From assembly GCF_036588685.1 (NCBI RefSeq), contig NC_086375.1, positions 11,215,916 to 11,279,915 of the forward strand: 64,000 nt of DNA, given 5' to 3'. Both the position numbers and the translations under genes were made by a program. Of this stretch, positions 40,001 to 50,545 are shown one piece after another (position 1 is the first letter of the stretch; each line of letters starts with the position of its first letter). The notes under the pieces are model-generated. The model was not told where the DNA came from. It did not search any database and saw nothing but the letters and a program-made list of their open reading frames with translations. The stretch comes from Mytilus trossulus. Lineage: Eukaryota > Mollusca > Bivalvia > Mytilida > Mytilidae.

Positions 40001-43000
40001 TATAAAACTACAATGTACCATGGTAATTTTCATTTGAATTATATACAACTGACCCTCTTAATGATTTTTTTTATATATGAGAGTTTGGATGAGGTTATAT
40101 GATTTAAGAAAAATGCCCTAAAAAAATGAAGATAAGAGAATAACGGGCAAAAAAAAATAAAGATTACAGAAATGTGTTGTCTATTTTTTTGAAGATTAGA
40201 AAAAAGGGGTTAATTTTTTGAAGATTAGAGAAAAAAGGAGTGATAATTAAATGTTTACAGAATAACAGACCCCCCATCTAACCCTCATATATTCTACTGC
40301 CTTTTATGCATTAGAAAAAATGTATAACTTACATAAATATGAAAATCTTCAATTGGTGGAAATTTTGAACTTAATTAAGCCTGGTTGTTATATTTTCATT
40401 TAACCGTGTTAGAATACTGTTCAATTCAATAGTTGGATAAAAAAATAGGTTTGCAATTTATTTGTGAATCTCTGATTTTAAAATTATTGTTGAACCTGGT
40501 TTTGAGGCATACCAAACCTTCCTTTTTTCTGGCCAATGTGAAATATAACATCAACGACAACACAACACCACAGGACAACAATATAAATAAATTGGAGAAC
40601 ACACTTTACAAAGAAACACACGAACAACAGCCAACAAAAGGCAAGAAGTTCAAAATTTTAATACGCCAGAAGAACAGTCAAAGACCACCAATGAGAAGAA
40701 CTTTTTTGAGGGCCTCAGGGAAGATTAGTTTATTATAACTAACTGAGTTTACCCTCTTTAAATAAAGAATTTATTATTATTATTATTATGTTAAGCAAGC
40801 CTAATACCAGGTTAAATCCAATGTTTTGATGTGTTTTGAGCTAAATGACTTAAAACTTGTGAATTTTTAAAATCTAGAAAACTATGTAGACATGCATATT
40901 ATACACACAATCATTTCTTAATATCATAGAACAAGTTGTAAATAAAGGGACAGCAGTGTTCTTTGTTATCTATAATATAATATTGAACTGTCAATGCTAT
41001 ATTTATGCTGTTTTTACTTACCAATGTGTACACTGCTACTTGTTGGGTCTTGTGTATATCCAATTACATCAGCCTTAAAAAAACCAATTGTACATTTGAA
41101 TAATTGGCTTACATAAATTACTTTTTATTCCAATTTCTAATAGAAGACTTTCACAGATACGCATTTTTCTATTCATATTCAATGCTTACATAAAGTTCTT
41201 TAATTCTGATTTTCAATAGAAACTTTCACAGATATGCATTTTCCTATTTATATTCAATGTCACAATGTTAATAATATGACGTTTTTGTAAGCAATATAGT
41301 TCAATAACATCAATTACTCCAAACAATCTCTCGTCAACTTGTGTAACTCATTAATTAAAAGGAACTTTAACTGTTTTTTCAAAAAATCTGACCTTGACTT
41401 ACATTTGTAGACAATGCCATTCAACATTTTTGTGCATAAATGCATCAATAAATTTTCAAACTTTGTAATTCATGATTTTCTATATCAACATGTTAATTAC
41501 CACAAATATCAACAAGGGGACATCATACAAGACTAAAAAATCTTACATGCCTTACCAAAAATGCAAAAATCTATCAATCTGTCAGAAAATGTCATAATCA
41601 GAGATCGTAGCTAGTTCAGCATAAGTGTAATAGTAAAAAAAGAAAAAAAATCATTAAGTATAGTGAAAACCACAAATATGCCTATACATGCATACATTTG
41701 TAACTCTTGTTTAATGACAGGCATTCAATGTTTTTTTAAACCAATTTCAAGTGTAAACAAATTCCTGTCTAACATGAACAGTAATATTTAAGGTGGTACC
41801 TAACACTTTAACTAAAATTAATTTGGCTCGTTTAATTTTCTTAAAATTTTGACAAAGTATTTATTTTTACCCTTTGACAAAAATATAAAAATTTCAAAAA
41901 ATTTGAATCAACCATTCAATCAGAAAAATTACACTGGTTATATAGCAGTTTGACAAACACTTATTTTGGTCATTTAGAAGCTTATTATTCCCTTTACAAC
42001 ACAATATAATTTAAACGTTAAGCAGATTTTACAGAGTTATCTCCCTGTAGAGTCAGTTAGGTACCACCTTAAGCAATTTTTATTTTATCACTAAAATTAC
42101 CAAGTCTTCTTTTCTGTATCCAACAAACAATAGTTCACATTTTTCTTCATGTTTTGTCAGATCTTTCCTGGGCATTCTGTGACTGCTGTCAAATGAGCAG
42201 GAAACAATATCATCTTGCTACAACAAATAAAATAACAAACATAAAATTTTAATTCATGAATATTCTTTGGATACCAGTTTTCGTTGATAATGGGGGATAC
42301 AGGTGAACTACGAATTCTATTGTTCAACAAATTGCAAATTTTCTATAGGCTTGTATGCATGCAGACTTCAGCAAAATCATGAAATCAAATATAAACGAAA
42401 ACACAGGCATTTCTCAATACATGTACAAGAAAATTGGTACTCATGAACAATAAATGAAAACATAGTAATGTAAATCATTTTCTGTATAGAAAAAAAATAT
42501 TATCATACCTGTCAACCTGTGACGATGAAAATGCAGGTCATGACCTGCATTGAAGAATCAAATCTCAGGTCATAACGCGTATGAACTTTTTCGAGCTGAA
42601 TTTCAGTATTTATGGTACATTTTCTTATTATGTATATGGAAGATACCAAAACATCAATGCATGTTCACTTGGTTAAGTCATTTTATTCTTATTAATTATT
42701 ATTTCATTGCACTTTTAAAGATTTTAATAAATTTGTGTAATACAGTCTTATGTTCTTTACTACTTTTTGTGATGATTAGATATTAGAATTTTTTTTCATA
42801 TGTAATTTAAAATGTCTAAGACATTTGGCTCTGTAGTCTTCCTAAACATAGAAACTCTCCACAAACAAATGGAAGTTTTTAACGACCTTGACTGGCTATA
42901 CAGCCCTTGCACGGTCGGCCAAAAAAACTCTCCACAAAGTAGAAAACAAAACTAAGATAAAATATAGTAATACAGTTACAGTGACTTGACTGTTAGTGTT

Positions 43001-46000
43001 GCTATCCACCAATTGCAACTCATTCAAAATTTTGATCAAATTGCAATTTGTTTTATTTATGAATATAGAATACTTTTAGAAAGAAAAACTATATGAAAGC
43101 TTAGTTTGGACATTTTTATAGCTATTCAAAATAAACAATTTCACCTTAAGCATGGTAATGACTATAATATACCTATACAAACTGATAGACTAAAATTTTC
43201 ACAACATCAATAAAGTGGAGTTAAAGTCTTATAGGATTGTAAGTATGTTTTATTTCATCACCTTGCACTTTCACATTTTGACTGAACAATTTGTTAAATA
43301 TTCTGACCAGTTGAACAATTTGGTTTAATAAAACAAATTGCAAATGGGTTAAAATTTTGAATGAGTTGAAATTGGTGGAGACCAACACTAACAGTCAAGT
43401 CACTGTAAAGGCAGTATAAATGTAAAAAATAATTTTCAATTTTTTTAAAAAAATTGTATAAAGGTATTAAAATAATGAAAAGTTATTTTTCAAAATGTAT
43501 TTGAATTCTATATTTTTATCATTTTATCTTTTTCACCCATAAAACGTAAATATAAGGAATAATTTTGAATGGTGACAAATTAGGGGAAGTAACTCTAACT
43601 CTATTTGAAATATGTTTGTAAACAAATAGAGCAATTTATTTACGACCTAAAGCTAAGGTAATTGGTGTTAATTAACAGTGTGTTTGACACCAAAGCTGTC
43701 AAGTAAAGCCATGCACTTAATGGGTCACTTAATTTGACAGTTTACATAGCTAGATGAACTTCCTGTTCATGGAAGAATTACGAATTTGACGGTATTTCAA
43801 AAGAATTCAATCTCAAGACTAAGAAATACGGGTGAAATCGGGTCATTTTCGGAATTCCCGGGTGATTTCAATGACCCGGCAGGTGTCCCGGGTGATCTCT
43901 CAGAATTGTGAAAATCTCGGGTCACACCCGCAGAAAACGGGTTAGTTGACAGGTATGTATTATTCAACATTTATTCATAAAATATATCATTAATTAGATA
44001 TAGGAAGATTAGGTGTGAGTGCCAATGAGACACCTCTCCATCCAAATAACAATTTATAAAAGTAAACCATTATAGGCCAACATATGGCCTTCAACACGGA
44101 GCCTTGGCTCACACCAAACAAAAAGCTGTAAAGGGCCCCAAAATTACTAGTGTAAAACCATTCAAACAGGAAAACCAACAGTTTAATCTATATGAATAAC
44201 GAGAAACAAAAAACACGTATATATTACATAAACAAACGACAACTACTGTACATCAGATTCCTAACTTAGGACAGATGCAAACATTTGCAACGGGATTACG
44301 CGTTTTAATGGTACTAAACTTTCTCCCTTTTTCTGAAACAATAGCATAACATCACTAGATAGAAATCCACACAATAAAATATCAATTGGAAGGCTTAACT
44401 CAATCAAAAAACGTAAATTAGCACACTATAAACAAATAAATTTGATCTGCGATACTTGAATGCAAATGCACAGTTAATAAAATATTAGAGACAAACAATC
44501 GGGGCCAAAAAGCAAACAAACAAGTCCAAACAAAGCGATGACAAGACACTACCATGAAATACTTAACCCTTTGAAAATATTCACTTTTGAAAACTAGAGG
44601 CTCTCAAGAGCCTGTGACACTCAACTGATTCTATACTTGGGATTTTTAAAATAATATTAAACAAGTGGAACTGCGAGCTACTGCTCACTGATGATACCCC
44701 CGCCGCAAGTGGATAATATTAATAGTGTAAAAATATGCAAGTGTTCGGTAAACAGGAAGTTGTCGAGTGATGAATCTGAAAAAGCATCACACAGTAAAGC
44801 TGACTAAGATAAACCCTGAAACCAAATTTCAGAAATCCTTGTGTTGCAGTTCCTGAGAAAAATGTGACGAAAATTTTCAACTTGGCTATCATGTGTAAAA
44901 TCATACAAGTGTTCTGTAAACAGGAAGTTGTCAAGTGATGAATCTGAAAACGCATCACATGGTATAGCTGTCTTAGATAAACCCTGAAACCAAATTTCAG
45001 AAATCCTTGTATTGTAGTTCCTGAGAAAAATGTGACGAAATTTTCAACTTGGCTATCATGTGTAAAATCATACAAGTGTTCGGTAAACAGGAAGTTGTCA
45101 AGTGATGAATCTGAAAACACATCACACAGTATAGCTGACTTAGATAAACCTTGAAACCAATCAATCTGAAAATGCATCACACGTTATAGCTGACTAAGAT
45201 AAACCCTGAAACCAAATTTCAGAAATCCTTGTATTGAAGTTCCATAGAAAAATGTGACGAAAATTTTCAACTTGGCTATCATGTGTAAAATCATACAAGT
45301 GTTCTGTAAACAGGAAGTTGTCAAGTGATGAATCTGAAAACGCATCACATGGTATAGCTGACTTAGATAAACCCTGAAACCAAATTCCAGAAATCCTTGT
45401 ATTGTAGTTCCTGAGAAAAATGTGACGAAATTTTCAACTTGGCTATCATGTGTAAAATCATACAAGTGTTCGGTAAACAGGAAGTTGTCAAGTGATGAAT
45501 CTGAAAACACATCACACAGTATAGCTGACTTAGATAAACCTTGAAACCAATCAATCTGAAAATGCATCACACGTTATAGCTGACTAAGATAAACCCTGAA
45601 ACCAAATTTCAGAAATCCTTGTATTGAAGTTCCATAGAAAAATGTGACGAAAATTTTCAACTTGCCTATCATGTGTAAAATCATACAAGTGTTCAGTTAA
45701 CAGGAAGTTGTCAAGTGATCAATCTGAAAACGCATCACACGGTATAGCTGATTTAGATAAACCCTGAAACCAAATTTCAGAAATCCTTGTATTGTAGTTC
45801 CTGAGAAAAATGTGACGAAAATTTTCAACTTGGCTATCATGTGTAAAATCATACAAGTGTTCGGTAAACAGGAAGTTGTCAAGTGATGAATCTGAAAACA
45901 CATCACACAGTATAGCTGACTTAGATAAACCTTGAAACCAATCAATCTGAAAATGCATCACACGTTATAGCTGACTAAGATAAACCCTGAAACCAAATTT

Positions 46001-47271
46001 CAGAAATCCTTGTATTGAAGTTCCATAGAAAAATGTGACGAAAATTTTCAACTTGCCTATCATGTGTAAAATCATACAAGTGTTCAGTTAACAGGAAGTT
46101 GTCAAGTGATCAATCTGAAAACGCATCACACGGTATAGCTGATTTAGATAAACCCTGAAACCAAATTTCAGAAATCCTTGTATTGTAGTTCCTGAGAAAA
46201 ATGTGACGAAAATTTTCAACTTGGCTATCATGTGTAAAATCATACAAGTGTTCGGTAAACAGGAAGTTGTCAAGTGATCAATCTAAAAACGTATCACACG
46301 GTATAGCTGACTTAAATAAACCATGAAACCAAAATTAGTAGATATTCCAAATAATCAAAGCTGGTATATAGACAAGATCTATATTAATTTAAATAACAAA
46401 AAAACATTATAAACAGTATTTCGAAATTAACAAGAAAATACGATTTGAGAATACTCACAGTTTCTGACAGCTAGTTAAAAGCCAAAAACAATTAATAATA
46501 AAAAGCATGCATCAGAGACTAAAATCAACTAAAACACATCCCAGGTATTTAGTATTTTAACGTCATGAACAGTCAGAGAAGACATGACTTCTTTTTTTTA
46601 ATGTTTTATATGAAATTTAAAGCTTCTTTTAAAGAGTACTGGACATTTACAAAATCTCCAGGCTTACAATTCCCCCCATACTTACAATTTTGACCTCACA
46701 GTTTTACTATAGTAAACACATTAATAGATCTTTCATCAAAATGGGAAAATGTTCTAAATAAAAGTGAACGATTCTAAGGAATAATAAAACAGAAACTCCT
46801 GTTTTACACAGTAAAAATATCTCAAATCATGTTATCAGTAGGCTGACAATGATTGGCCCACACCACTTATTGGGGTAGTATCATACAAGTTATACAAGTT
46901 TTAGGCATTCATAAAAAGTTGAATAAGTTGATCAAAACTGTACTGTCTGTCCTCTAAGATTGATTGTTAGATTTTAAATGACAAAATCAACCATCTGTAG
47001 TGTATTAAGCACTGCAATTGGAAATTCTATGAATAATAAGGTATGGGGGCATCTCACAGATCATTTAATTTGGCCAACTATCAAAAATCACCTATACCTA
47101 ATCATTTATAGAATTTTTGATTCCTGTGGAGTATGATACCTTTATAAAGTGCTCTGGTGTCCATCCTACATACTCCAGGATATGTGTAACTTCATTCTGG
47201 CATTCTTTGAGATAACTTTGTAATTCTCTTACAGTACTGTCCCTATCTTCCAACAAGTTATATTCCATCAT
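33797..47271 (-). CDS. SNRNP48: U11/U12 snRNP 48 kDa protein, complete, 8 coding exons
   Basis: Minus-strand coding exons in order: 47271-47140, 42217-42101, 41073-41022, 38974-38921, 36618-36430, 36086-35968, 35386-35310 and 34016-33797. They join in frame to 319 aa with GT-AG introns. Residues 51-71 form the U11-48K CHHC zinc finger (Cys51, His57, His67, Cys71; spacing CX5HX9HX3C), which in the known family contacts the 5' splice site of U12-type introns. The block SYMEYLAQQRDYKRRRQSYR with KNVHIT is nearly the same as my recollection of the human protein. The C-terminus is Lys-rich, then RS repeats, as expected for a nuclear splicing factor. Human is about 339 aa. The start is the first of two adjacent ATGs; an AG acceptor four bases before it suggests an untranslated first exon upstream. 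Confidence 0.95.
34017..35309 (-). other. SNRNP48: SNRNP48 intron 7
   Basis: Contains a 20-bp palindrome at 34460-34479 and a fold-back element at 34571-34691. The rest is AT-rich and unrecognised. Confidence 0.65.
34571..34691. mobile_element. Fold-back element (AGGGTTATTGC ends)
   Basis: AGGGTTATTGCTGGAATATT at the left and AATATTCAAGCAATAACCCT at the right are near-perfect inverted arms of about 30 bp. The centre holds a second inverted pair (TATTGCAC/GTGCAATA). Confidence 0.65.
35310..35386 (-). CDS. SNRNP48: SNRNP48 coding exon 7
   Basis: Encodes IIREVIENQTEYVAMLRQEE then AEAKP; directly continues the conserved block (human VIRDVI). Acceptor TATTTAG, donor GTAAAC. Confidence 0.92.
35387..35967 (-). 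other. SNRNP48: SNRNP48 intron 6
   Basis: The only recognised content is the hammerhead-like repeat near 35831-35930, which reads on the plus strand, antisense to the gene. Confidence 0.6.
35836..35890 (+). ncRNA. Candidate hammerhead ribozyme motif in a dispersed repeat
   Basis: The core CTGATGA (35846-35852) is followed by a 3-bp stem II (GTC 53-55 / GAC 63-65) with a 7-nt loop, then GAAA (66-69), a very short stem III (C70-G75) and TC at the cleavage position (76-77). CGTCA before and TAGCG after can form a weak stem I with one mismatch. This is the type I, short-stem-III layout known from Penelope-like elements and retrozymes. The stem I mismatch makes this copy doubtful as an active ribozyme. 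Confidence 0.5.
35968..36086 (-). CDS. SNRNP48: SNRNP48 coding exon 6: most conserved block
   Basis: Encodes DRNKPKSYMEYLAQQRDYKR then RRQSYRAKNVHITRKSYTE, the signature block of U11-48K. Acceptor TTTTCAG, donor GTATGT, ends in phase 0. Confidence 0.96.
36087..36429 (-). other. SNRNP48: SNRNP48 intron 5
   Basis: 343 bases of AT-rich DNA between strong splice sites; nothing recognised. Confidence 0.7.
36430..36618 (-). CDS. SNRNP48: SNRNP48 coding exon 5
   Basis: Encodes VQLTPAERAAIHNYVVEKAK and LSTDLQDMIKQKDA, aligning with the human LTQADRLALYDFVVEE region. The donor is GTGAGT. Confidence 0.9.
36793..36978. mobile_element. TACTGTGGATT-type MITE, copy 4
   Basis: TATTGTGGATTCATTTATTT to TAATGAATCCTCAGTA, 186 bp; each end has a small change relative to the other copies. 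Confidence 0.65.
37326..38178 (+). mobile_element. CTCAAGAGCC-type dispersed element, full copy
   Basis: Starts ACAAGAGGCTCTCAAGAGCC (itself an AGGCTCT/AGAGCCT hairpin) and ends GACGGACGCCAAGTGATG...GGTGAGCTAAAAA, 853 bp. The inverse of its body occurs at 57100-57740 and a 5' fragment at 44593. No long open frame, so non-autonomous or not a transposon in the usual sense. Confidence 0.7.
38921..38974 (-). CDS. SNRNP48: SNRNP48 coding exon 4
   Basis: Encodes DRETMNRVLRDHHVQNHS; acceptor TATTTCAG, donor GTATGT. Its 54 bases keep the frame. Confidence 0.85.
39066..39208 (+). repeat. ~30-bp degenerate tandem repeat
   Basis: Variants of ATCCTGAAATCCCAGGCTTA plus AAAACACC recur at about 39066, 39095, 39125 and 39180. 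Confidence 0.65.
39451..39668 (-). repeat. GATGTGGT-family repeat, 5' half
   Basis: Read on the minus strand: AAGATGTGGTGTGAGTGCCA, ...GGCCTTCAACACAGAGCC, TTGGCTCACACCAAAC, AAAGGGCCCCAAAATTACTA, then the ACCAACGGTCTAATCTATAT stretch. It abuts the MITE at 39670. Confidence 0.75.
39670..39877. mobile_element. TACTGTAAATTCAG-type MITE, copy 2
   Basis: TACTGTAAATTCAGAAATTA at the left and TAATTTCTGAATTTACAGTA at the right are exact inverse 20-mers, 208 bp in all. Alignable with 22454-22662 over its length. Confidence 0.8.
40748..40789 (+). repeat. Possible LINE 3' tail with TTA microsatellite
   Basis: ACCCTCTTTAAATAAAGAAT runs into six to seven TTA units. A similar ACCCTCTTAGAATAAAG plus ATT run occurs at 62088-62117. 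Such tails terminate many non-LTR retrotransposons, but the sequence before it is not recognisable as one. Confidence 0.4.
41022..41073 (-). CDS. SNRNP48: SNRNP48 coding exon 3
   Basis: Encodes ADVIGYTQDPTSSSVHI; acceptor TTTTTTAAG, donor GTAAGT. A small exon of 52 bases whose phase fits both neighbours. Confidence 0.85.
41074..42100 (-). other. SNRNP48: SNRNP48 intron 2
   Basis: Contains the MITE at 41788-42072, which ends 28 bases before exon 2's donor; the rest is plain AT-rich sequence. Confidence 0.7.
41788..42072. mobile_element. MITE with TTAAGGTGGTACCTAAC ends
   Basis: TTAAGGTGGTACCTAAC at the left and GTTAGGTACCACCTTAA at the right are exact inverse 17-mers, 285 bp apart. The outer TTAA could be a target duplication as in piggyBac-type elements (inference). 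Confidence 0.8.
42101..42217 (-). CDS. SNRNP48: SNRNP48 coding exon 2: CHHC zinc finger
   Basis: 39 codons holding the whole finger: VSCSFDSSHRMPRKDLTKHE then EKC. The acceptor is TTGTAG and the donor GTAATT, phase 0 on both sides. Confidence 0.93.
42504..43957. mobile_element. Element with CATACCTGTCAAC ends, carrying an inner MITE
   Basis: CATACCTGTCAAC at 42504-42516 and GTTGACAGGTATG at 43945-43957 are exact inverse 13-mers. Inside are GGTCATGACC-type and CCCGGGTGA-type words. No transposase frame; a second MITE sits in its middle. Confidence 0.65.
42973..43411. mobile_element. Inner MITE with TTACAGTGACTTGACTGTTA ends
   Basis: Left TTACAGTGACTTGACTGTTA with GTGTTG, CCACCAATTGCAACTCATTC and AAAATTTTGA; the right side has the inverse of each in mirror order, ending TAACAGTCAAGTCACTGTAA. 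Arms of about 80-100 bp make it a long-TIR MITE. Confidence 0.75.
43997..44415 (+). repeat. GATGTGGT-family repeat, long copy 2
   Basis: From GATATAGGAAGATTAGGTGT to CTCAATCAAAAAACGTA; collinear with 18217-18636. A deletion or change has removed part of the GATGTGG head. Confidence 0.8.
44741..46340. repeat. Higher-order tandem array (167/223-bp monomers, ~390-bp unit)
   Basis: The anchor GTGTTCGGTAAACAGGAAGT and variants start at 44741, 44909, 45076, 45299, 45466, 45689, 45857, 46080 and 46248. Spacings are 168, 167, 223, 167, 223, 168, 223 and 168, so from 44909 on short and long monomers alternate in a 390-391 bp unit. The long monomer has an extra ~56-bp internal partial repeat (AATCAATCTGAAAATGCATC and on). 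Confidence 0.9.
47140..47271 (-). CDS. SNRNP48: SNRNP48 coding exon 1
   Basis: Encodes MMEYNLLEDRDSTVRELQ to EYVGWTPEHFIK, matching the N-terminal helix of U11-48K in character. It ends in phase 0 with donor GTATCA. CAG lies just before the ATG (47276-47278), so the exon may begin at 47275 after a spliced leader exon. Confidence 0.85.
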
Positions 47272-49714
47272 CTTTCTGAATTAGAATGTTTTATATCATT
47301 AAAAAAAACATCAATAAAATGAAATTAAGCAGTGTTCTATTTATATTTTTAATACTCAGAGCAGGTTAATTAAATCTTTACAAGTTGACAGTGTGTACTG
47401 GCTGGTCATTATCACGTATGATACATCTTTGACACACCTAAAAAATAATAAGATCAAATTTGAAGGTGGGATCTAGAATATTATAATCTATGAACATATT
47501 ATGATTTTTGGATGTAGTTATCAAGTTTGTTGCATTTAGTTAAATAATATCTTTTTTTAATTCTAATAATCTGATCATTATACCTGGATTTATATACTTG
47601 TTTTTATCTGTTATTAATGCAATGTTTCCTCTTTTTTTTTTTTAGGTGATGCTGACATTTTTGTGCTTAATAAAGAATATTACCATAAAAGATTTGAGGT
47701 GAGATAACTGAAGTATAAGATGTCTGCATATTGATTTATATTTATGAATGATGTCCTTGTAGGCTGAGGATAAAATTTAGTATATGTTTTGACTAGTTTG
47801 TAATATCAAAATCACTGGTGTAATAATTTTTAGTAATATAGAGATTTCTTTCATTAAAACCAATTATGTTGTACATACAAGAGCGATATTGAGTAAAATT
47901 ATAGGTTTCCTGTCCTGGTCTGGTATAAATTGACAGGCTCTAAGTTATTTAATGCATTGTGTAAATAAAGATACAAATACATGCCTAGCTTATCTAAAAG
48001 GCAGGTGCTTTGCAGTACAACTTATCGTCATTATTTCGCCATTACTGGACACCACAAAGGTTCCCTTAAAGTTTGAATTCATAAATATAGATTCTACCAC
48101 TGCATCAAGTTTGATACGATATTTATCCACTCCAGACAGTTAAATTTTCAAATTTAAAACGAAAGGCTCTTTGGTGGTGGAACCTGTTTCTCTATTGATT
48201 TTCGAATAATAAGCAGGCAAAATTTTTCTTTTCGAGTGATCTGCAAAAAGATGTGTTCTTTCTGTGTGATGTCATCAGGCATGGTCGCCTTTTTTCATGC
48301 CGTCACAATAGGAAATTCAGAGGAAAGGAAGAAAATTTTACATCATAATCAGATGTTGACAAATGAAGAACTGAGATCAAATGAACCACAAATTGATTAA
48401 ATTTTGTTATAAAATGGTTGCAGATAGGGATAAATTGATGAAGAATTAGAGAAAATAAAATATCTGACACCACAATAGAAAAGGGATTGTTGTACGACTT
48501 CAATGGTTCGAGAGACGCTTCTTTGTTCAACAGACACAGATTTCCAAATAGTGATAAGGTGTAGCCGTAGGAGCCTATACACTTTATCGCTATTAAATGT
48601 CCGCCATTCCTGAATATCACATAGGTTCCCGTAAATTTTTTACGTCGTAAAACAAAATATCTGACACAATAATGGAAAAGTGATTGTTGTTGACGTCAAA
48701 AGTTCAAGTGGTCGGGTCAGTCGGGATTAGCAATAAGGTGTATTATCTGAATAAAAAGAGGGAGGCATCGCCTTCCAGAACATTTTTTTATTTATTCAAA
48801 TGATGTAATATTTATTGAAATTAACATCATTTATAGCATAGTTTAGTGTCTTATAAACATAAAAAGCATAGTGTTAGTATAAATTATTCACTCTCAGTCC
48901 CAAAAATAATGTATATATGACTTATATGCCCATGGCCATGCACCACAGATAGAAACAAGTGTGTGTCACTGGATCAGCATGCTTAATATTTAATTTTGTA
49001 TGAAATTATATGACTTTTAGTTTTTACTTGACGTTTACATGGTAAACACTAACACGAATCACGGGAGTTGGATACAAGACATCATTTTAGTATTCCTACA
49101 TTATCTTCCCATTTCGGGTTTTGGTTAGATCTGCATCTTGTTTACAGGGCGAATAAAAGTATCTCGACCCAAAAAGACCTCGACCCAAAATAAAATAATA
49201 CTAAAAAAAAACATACGGGTGAGCTTTGCATACATAAGTAGATCTATAATATTTACTGTTTTGTTATGTAAAGACATTATATTTGAGATGAAAATTTTAA
49301 TTCAAACAATTAATATGATTTCTATTTTATCTAAATTCCCTTTATACCGACTTTCTGGGACAGAAATCTGAAATCAAATATATCTTATTGTCAATATTAA
49401 AGAAGCCCATTATAGGCAGAATAATCACAAGTTAAATTTAGTACAAACTGATTACAAAATGATTACAATGATTTGAATACAATAAATCAATATTTACAAT
49501 GGAGAGAAAAGAAACACAGACTATGATGTATATTTTTAAAACAATGTATGATCATGTGTAAGCTAGAATACTAAGATAAGAATGAGAATCAGGTTACAAT
49601 AAGAATAAGAACGGGAATAAGAAAAAAAGTCCTGGGAACAGTATAAATATGTTCCTGGTTATTCCTTATTTTTAAGTACGTCTTTAAGTTCGTTCTTGAA
49701 TTATTTAAATCATT

Positions 49715-49730
49715 CCCCCCCCCCCCCCCC
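49715..49730 (+). repeat. C16 homopolymer
   Basis: Sixteen consecutive C residues, so G16 on the minus strand, a sequence able to form G-quadruplex. Confidence 0.9.
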
Positions 49731-49972
49731 TTTACAACCTTCAGAACTAAGAACGCGTTTTTTGTACGCGTCAGACGACAAAGCAGCCAACAAAATGGTG
49801 GTAGTGTCAAGAGAATGTTACACTGAACATGTAAAGAATCAAGAACCTGCGCTATTTGCATGGAGAATCAAATACATTTGTAGTTAACAATCATGTCACT
49901 ACCCGACCTATTTCAGCTAATTAAATGTCTCCTCTGGTATTGGATAATTAGACTACACATATACATATACCG

Positions 49973-50090
49973 AGAAGATGTGGTTTTAAAAGCCAATGAG
50001 ACAACTCTCAATCCAAGCCACAATTTGTAAAGGTAAATGATTATAGCTCAAAGTATGGTCTTCAACACGGAGCCTTAGGGACGACATCAA
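49973..50090 (+). repeat. GATGTGGT-family repeat, short copy
   Basis: GAGAAGATGTGGTTTTAAAA, CCAATGAGACAACTCTCAAT and TCTTCAACACGGAGCCTTA in family order, then a break. Confidence 0.65.
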
Positions 50091-50545
50091 AAAATAAATG
50101 AAGGATAAAAAAAAAACTTAATTCAAATAGTTTGGGGGTGGGTGGTCAAAAGTTTTGCAAGTTTTGTTAAATTGGCATTGATTTTATATATATCCTCATT
50201 GGTCAATCAATTTTTCCCAAATTAAGTTAAGATGGGGGTAGGGGGGTCATTGAAAAAACTATATGAATTAAGTTTGTTATCCTTCATTGAACTTTGATGT
50301 CGTCCCTTAGTCAATAATTCTTTTGAATTTTTAGATCACATGTTTAAACAGGTCTGTATTAAAATCGTTGATAATTAGGACTGCTTGACTCTGTACACTA
50401 AACTTCCACTCAACCCTATCAAACAGACTTTCTCTCATTTGAATAAAGTGTCCTTTGGATTTATATAGTTGTCACCTCTGCAGCTCTTTTATGCCAGATA
50501 TACCAACTGGAAGCACGTACGTTTAAATCGACAAAAACTATTAAG

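Larger units (their letters stand above)
38975..41021 (-). other. SNRNP48: SNRNP48 intron 3
   Basis: Repeat-dense: a ~30-bp degenerate tandem repeat (39066-39208), a GATGTGGT-family copy (39451-39668), a TACTGTAAATTCAG MITE (39670-39877) and a TTA-tailed possible LINE end (about 40748-40789). Confidence 0.7.
42218..47139 (-). other. SNRNP48: SNRNP48 intron 1 (4.9 kb), repeat-filled
   Basis: Holds a nested MITE pair (42504-43957), a GATGTGGT-family copy (43997-44415), a 5' fragment of the CTCAAGAGCC element (about 44593), and the higher-order tandem array 44741-46340. The last 800 bases are plain AT-rich DNA. Confidence 0.75.

Noticed and set aside
40433-40738. 101-codon open frame ending before the TTA run
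   Set aside because: No recognisable domain; Lys/Asn-rich composition typical of chance AT-rich frames, though it may be part of an unrecognised retroelement end.
44719-46273. Several overlapping minus-strand open frames of 60-153 codons with similar products
   Set aside because: They are translations of the 390-bp tandem array; frames start and stop with repeat boundaries, unit lengths of 391 break the frame, and no domain is visible.
44741-46340. Centromeric satellite
   Set aside because: Only nine monomers, inside an intron of an expressed-type gene; a local expansion is simpler.
47645-47699. A possible exon between a long T-run plus TTTTAG and GTGAGA (reading ADIFVLNKEYYHKRFE)
   Set aside because: First taken as EXOC5 exon 1, but a better start exon with matching phase lies at 59795, and an exon here would place the whole NPC2 gene inside an EXOC5 intron without need.
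48300-48620. Minus-strand frame of 105 codons (MIFRNGGHLIAIKC...)
   Set aside because: Overlaps a stretch that is weakly repeated at 48645; no domain and no splice partners.
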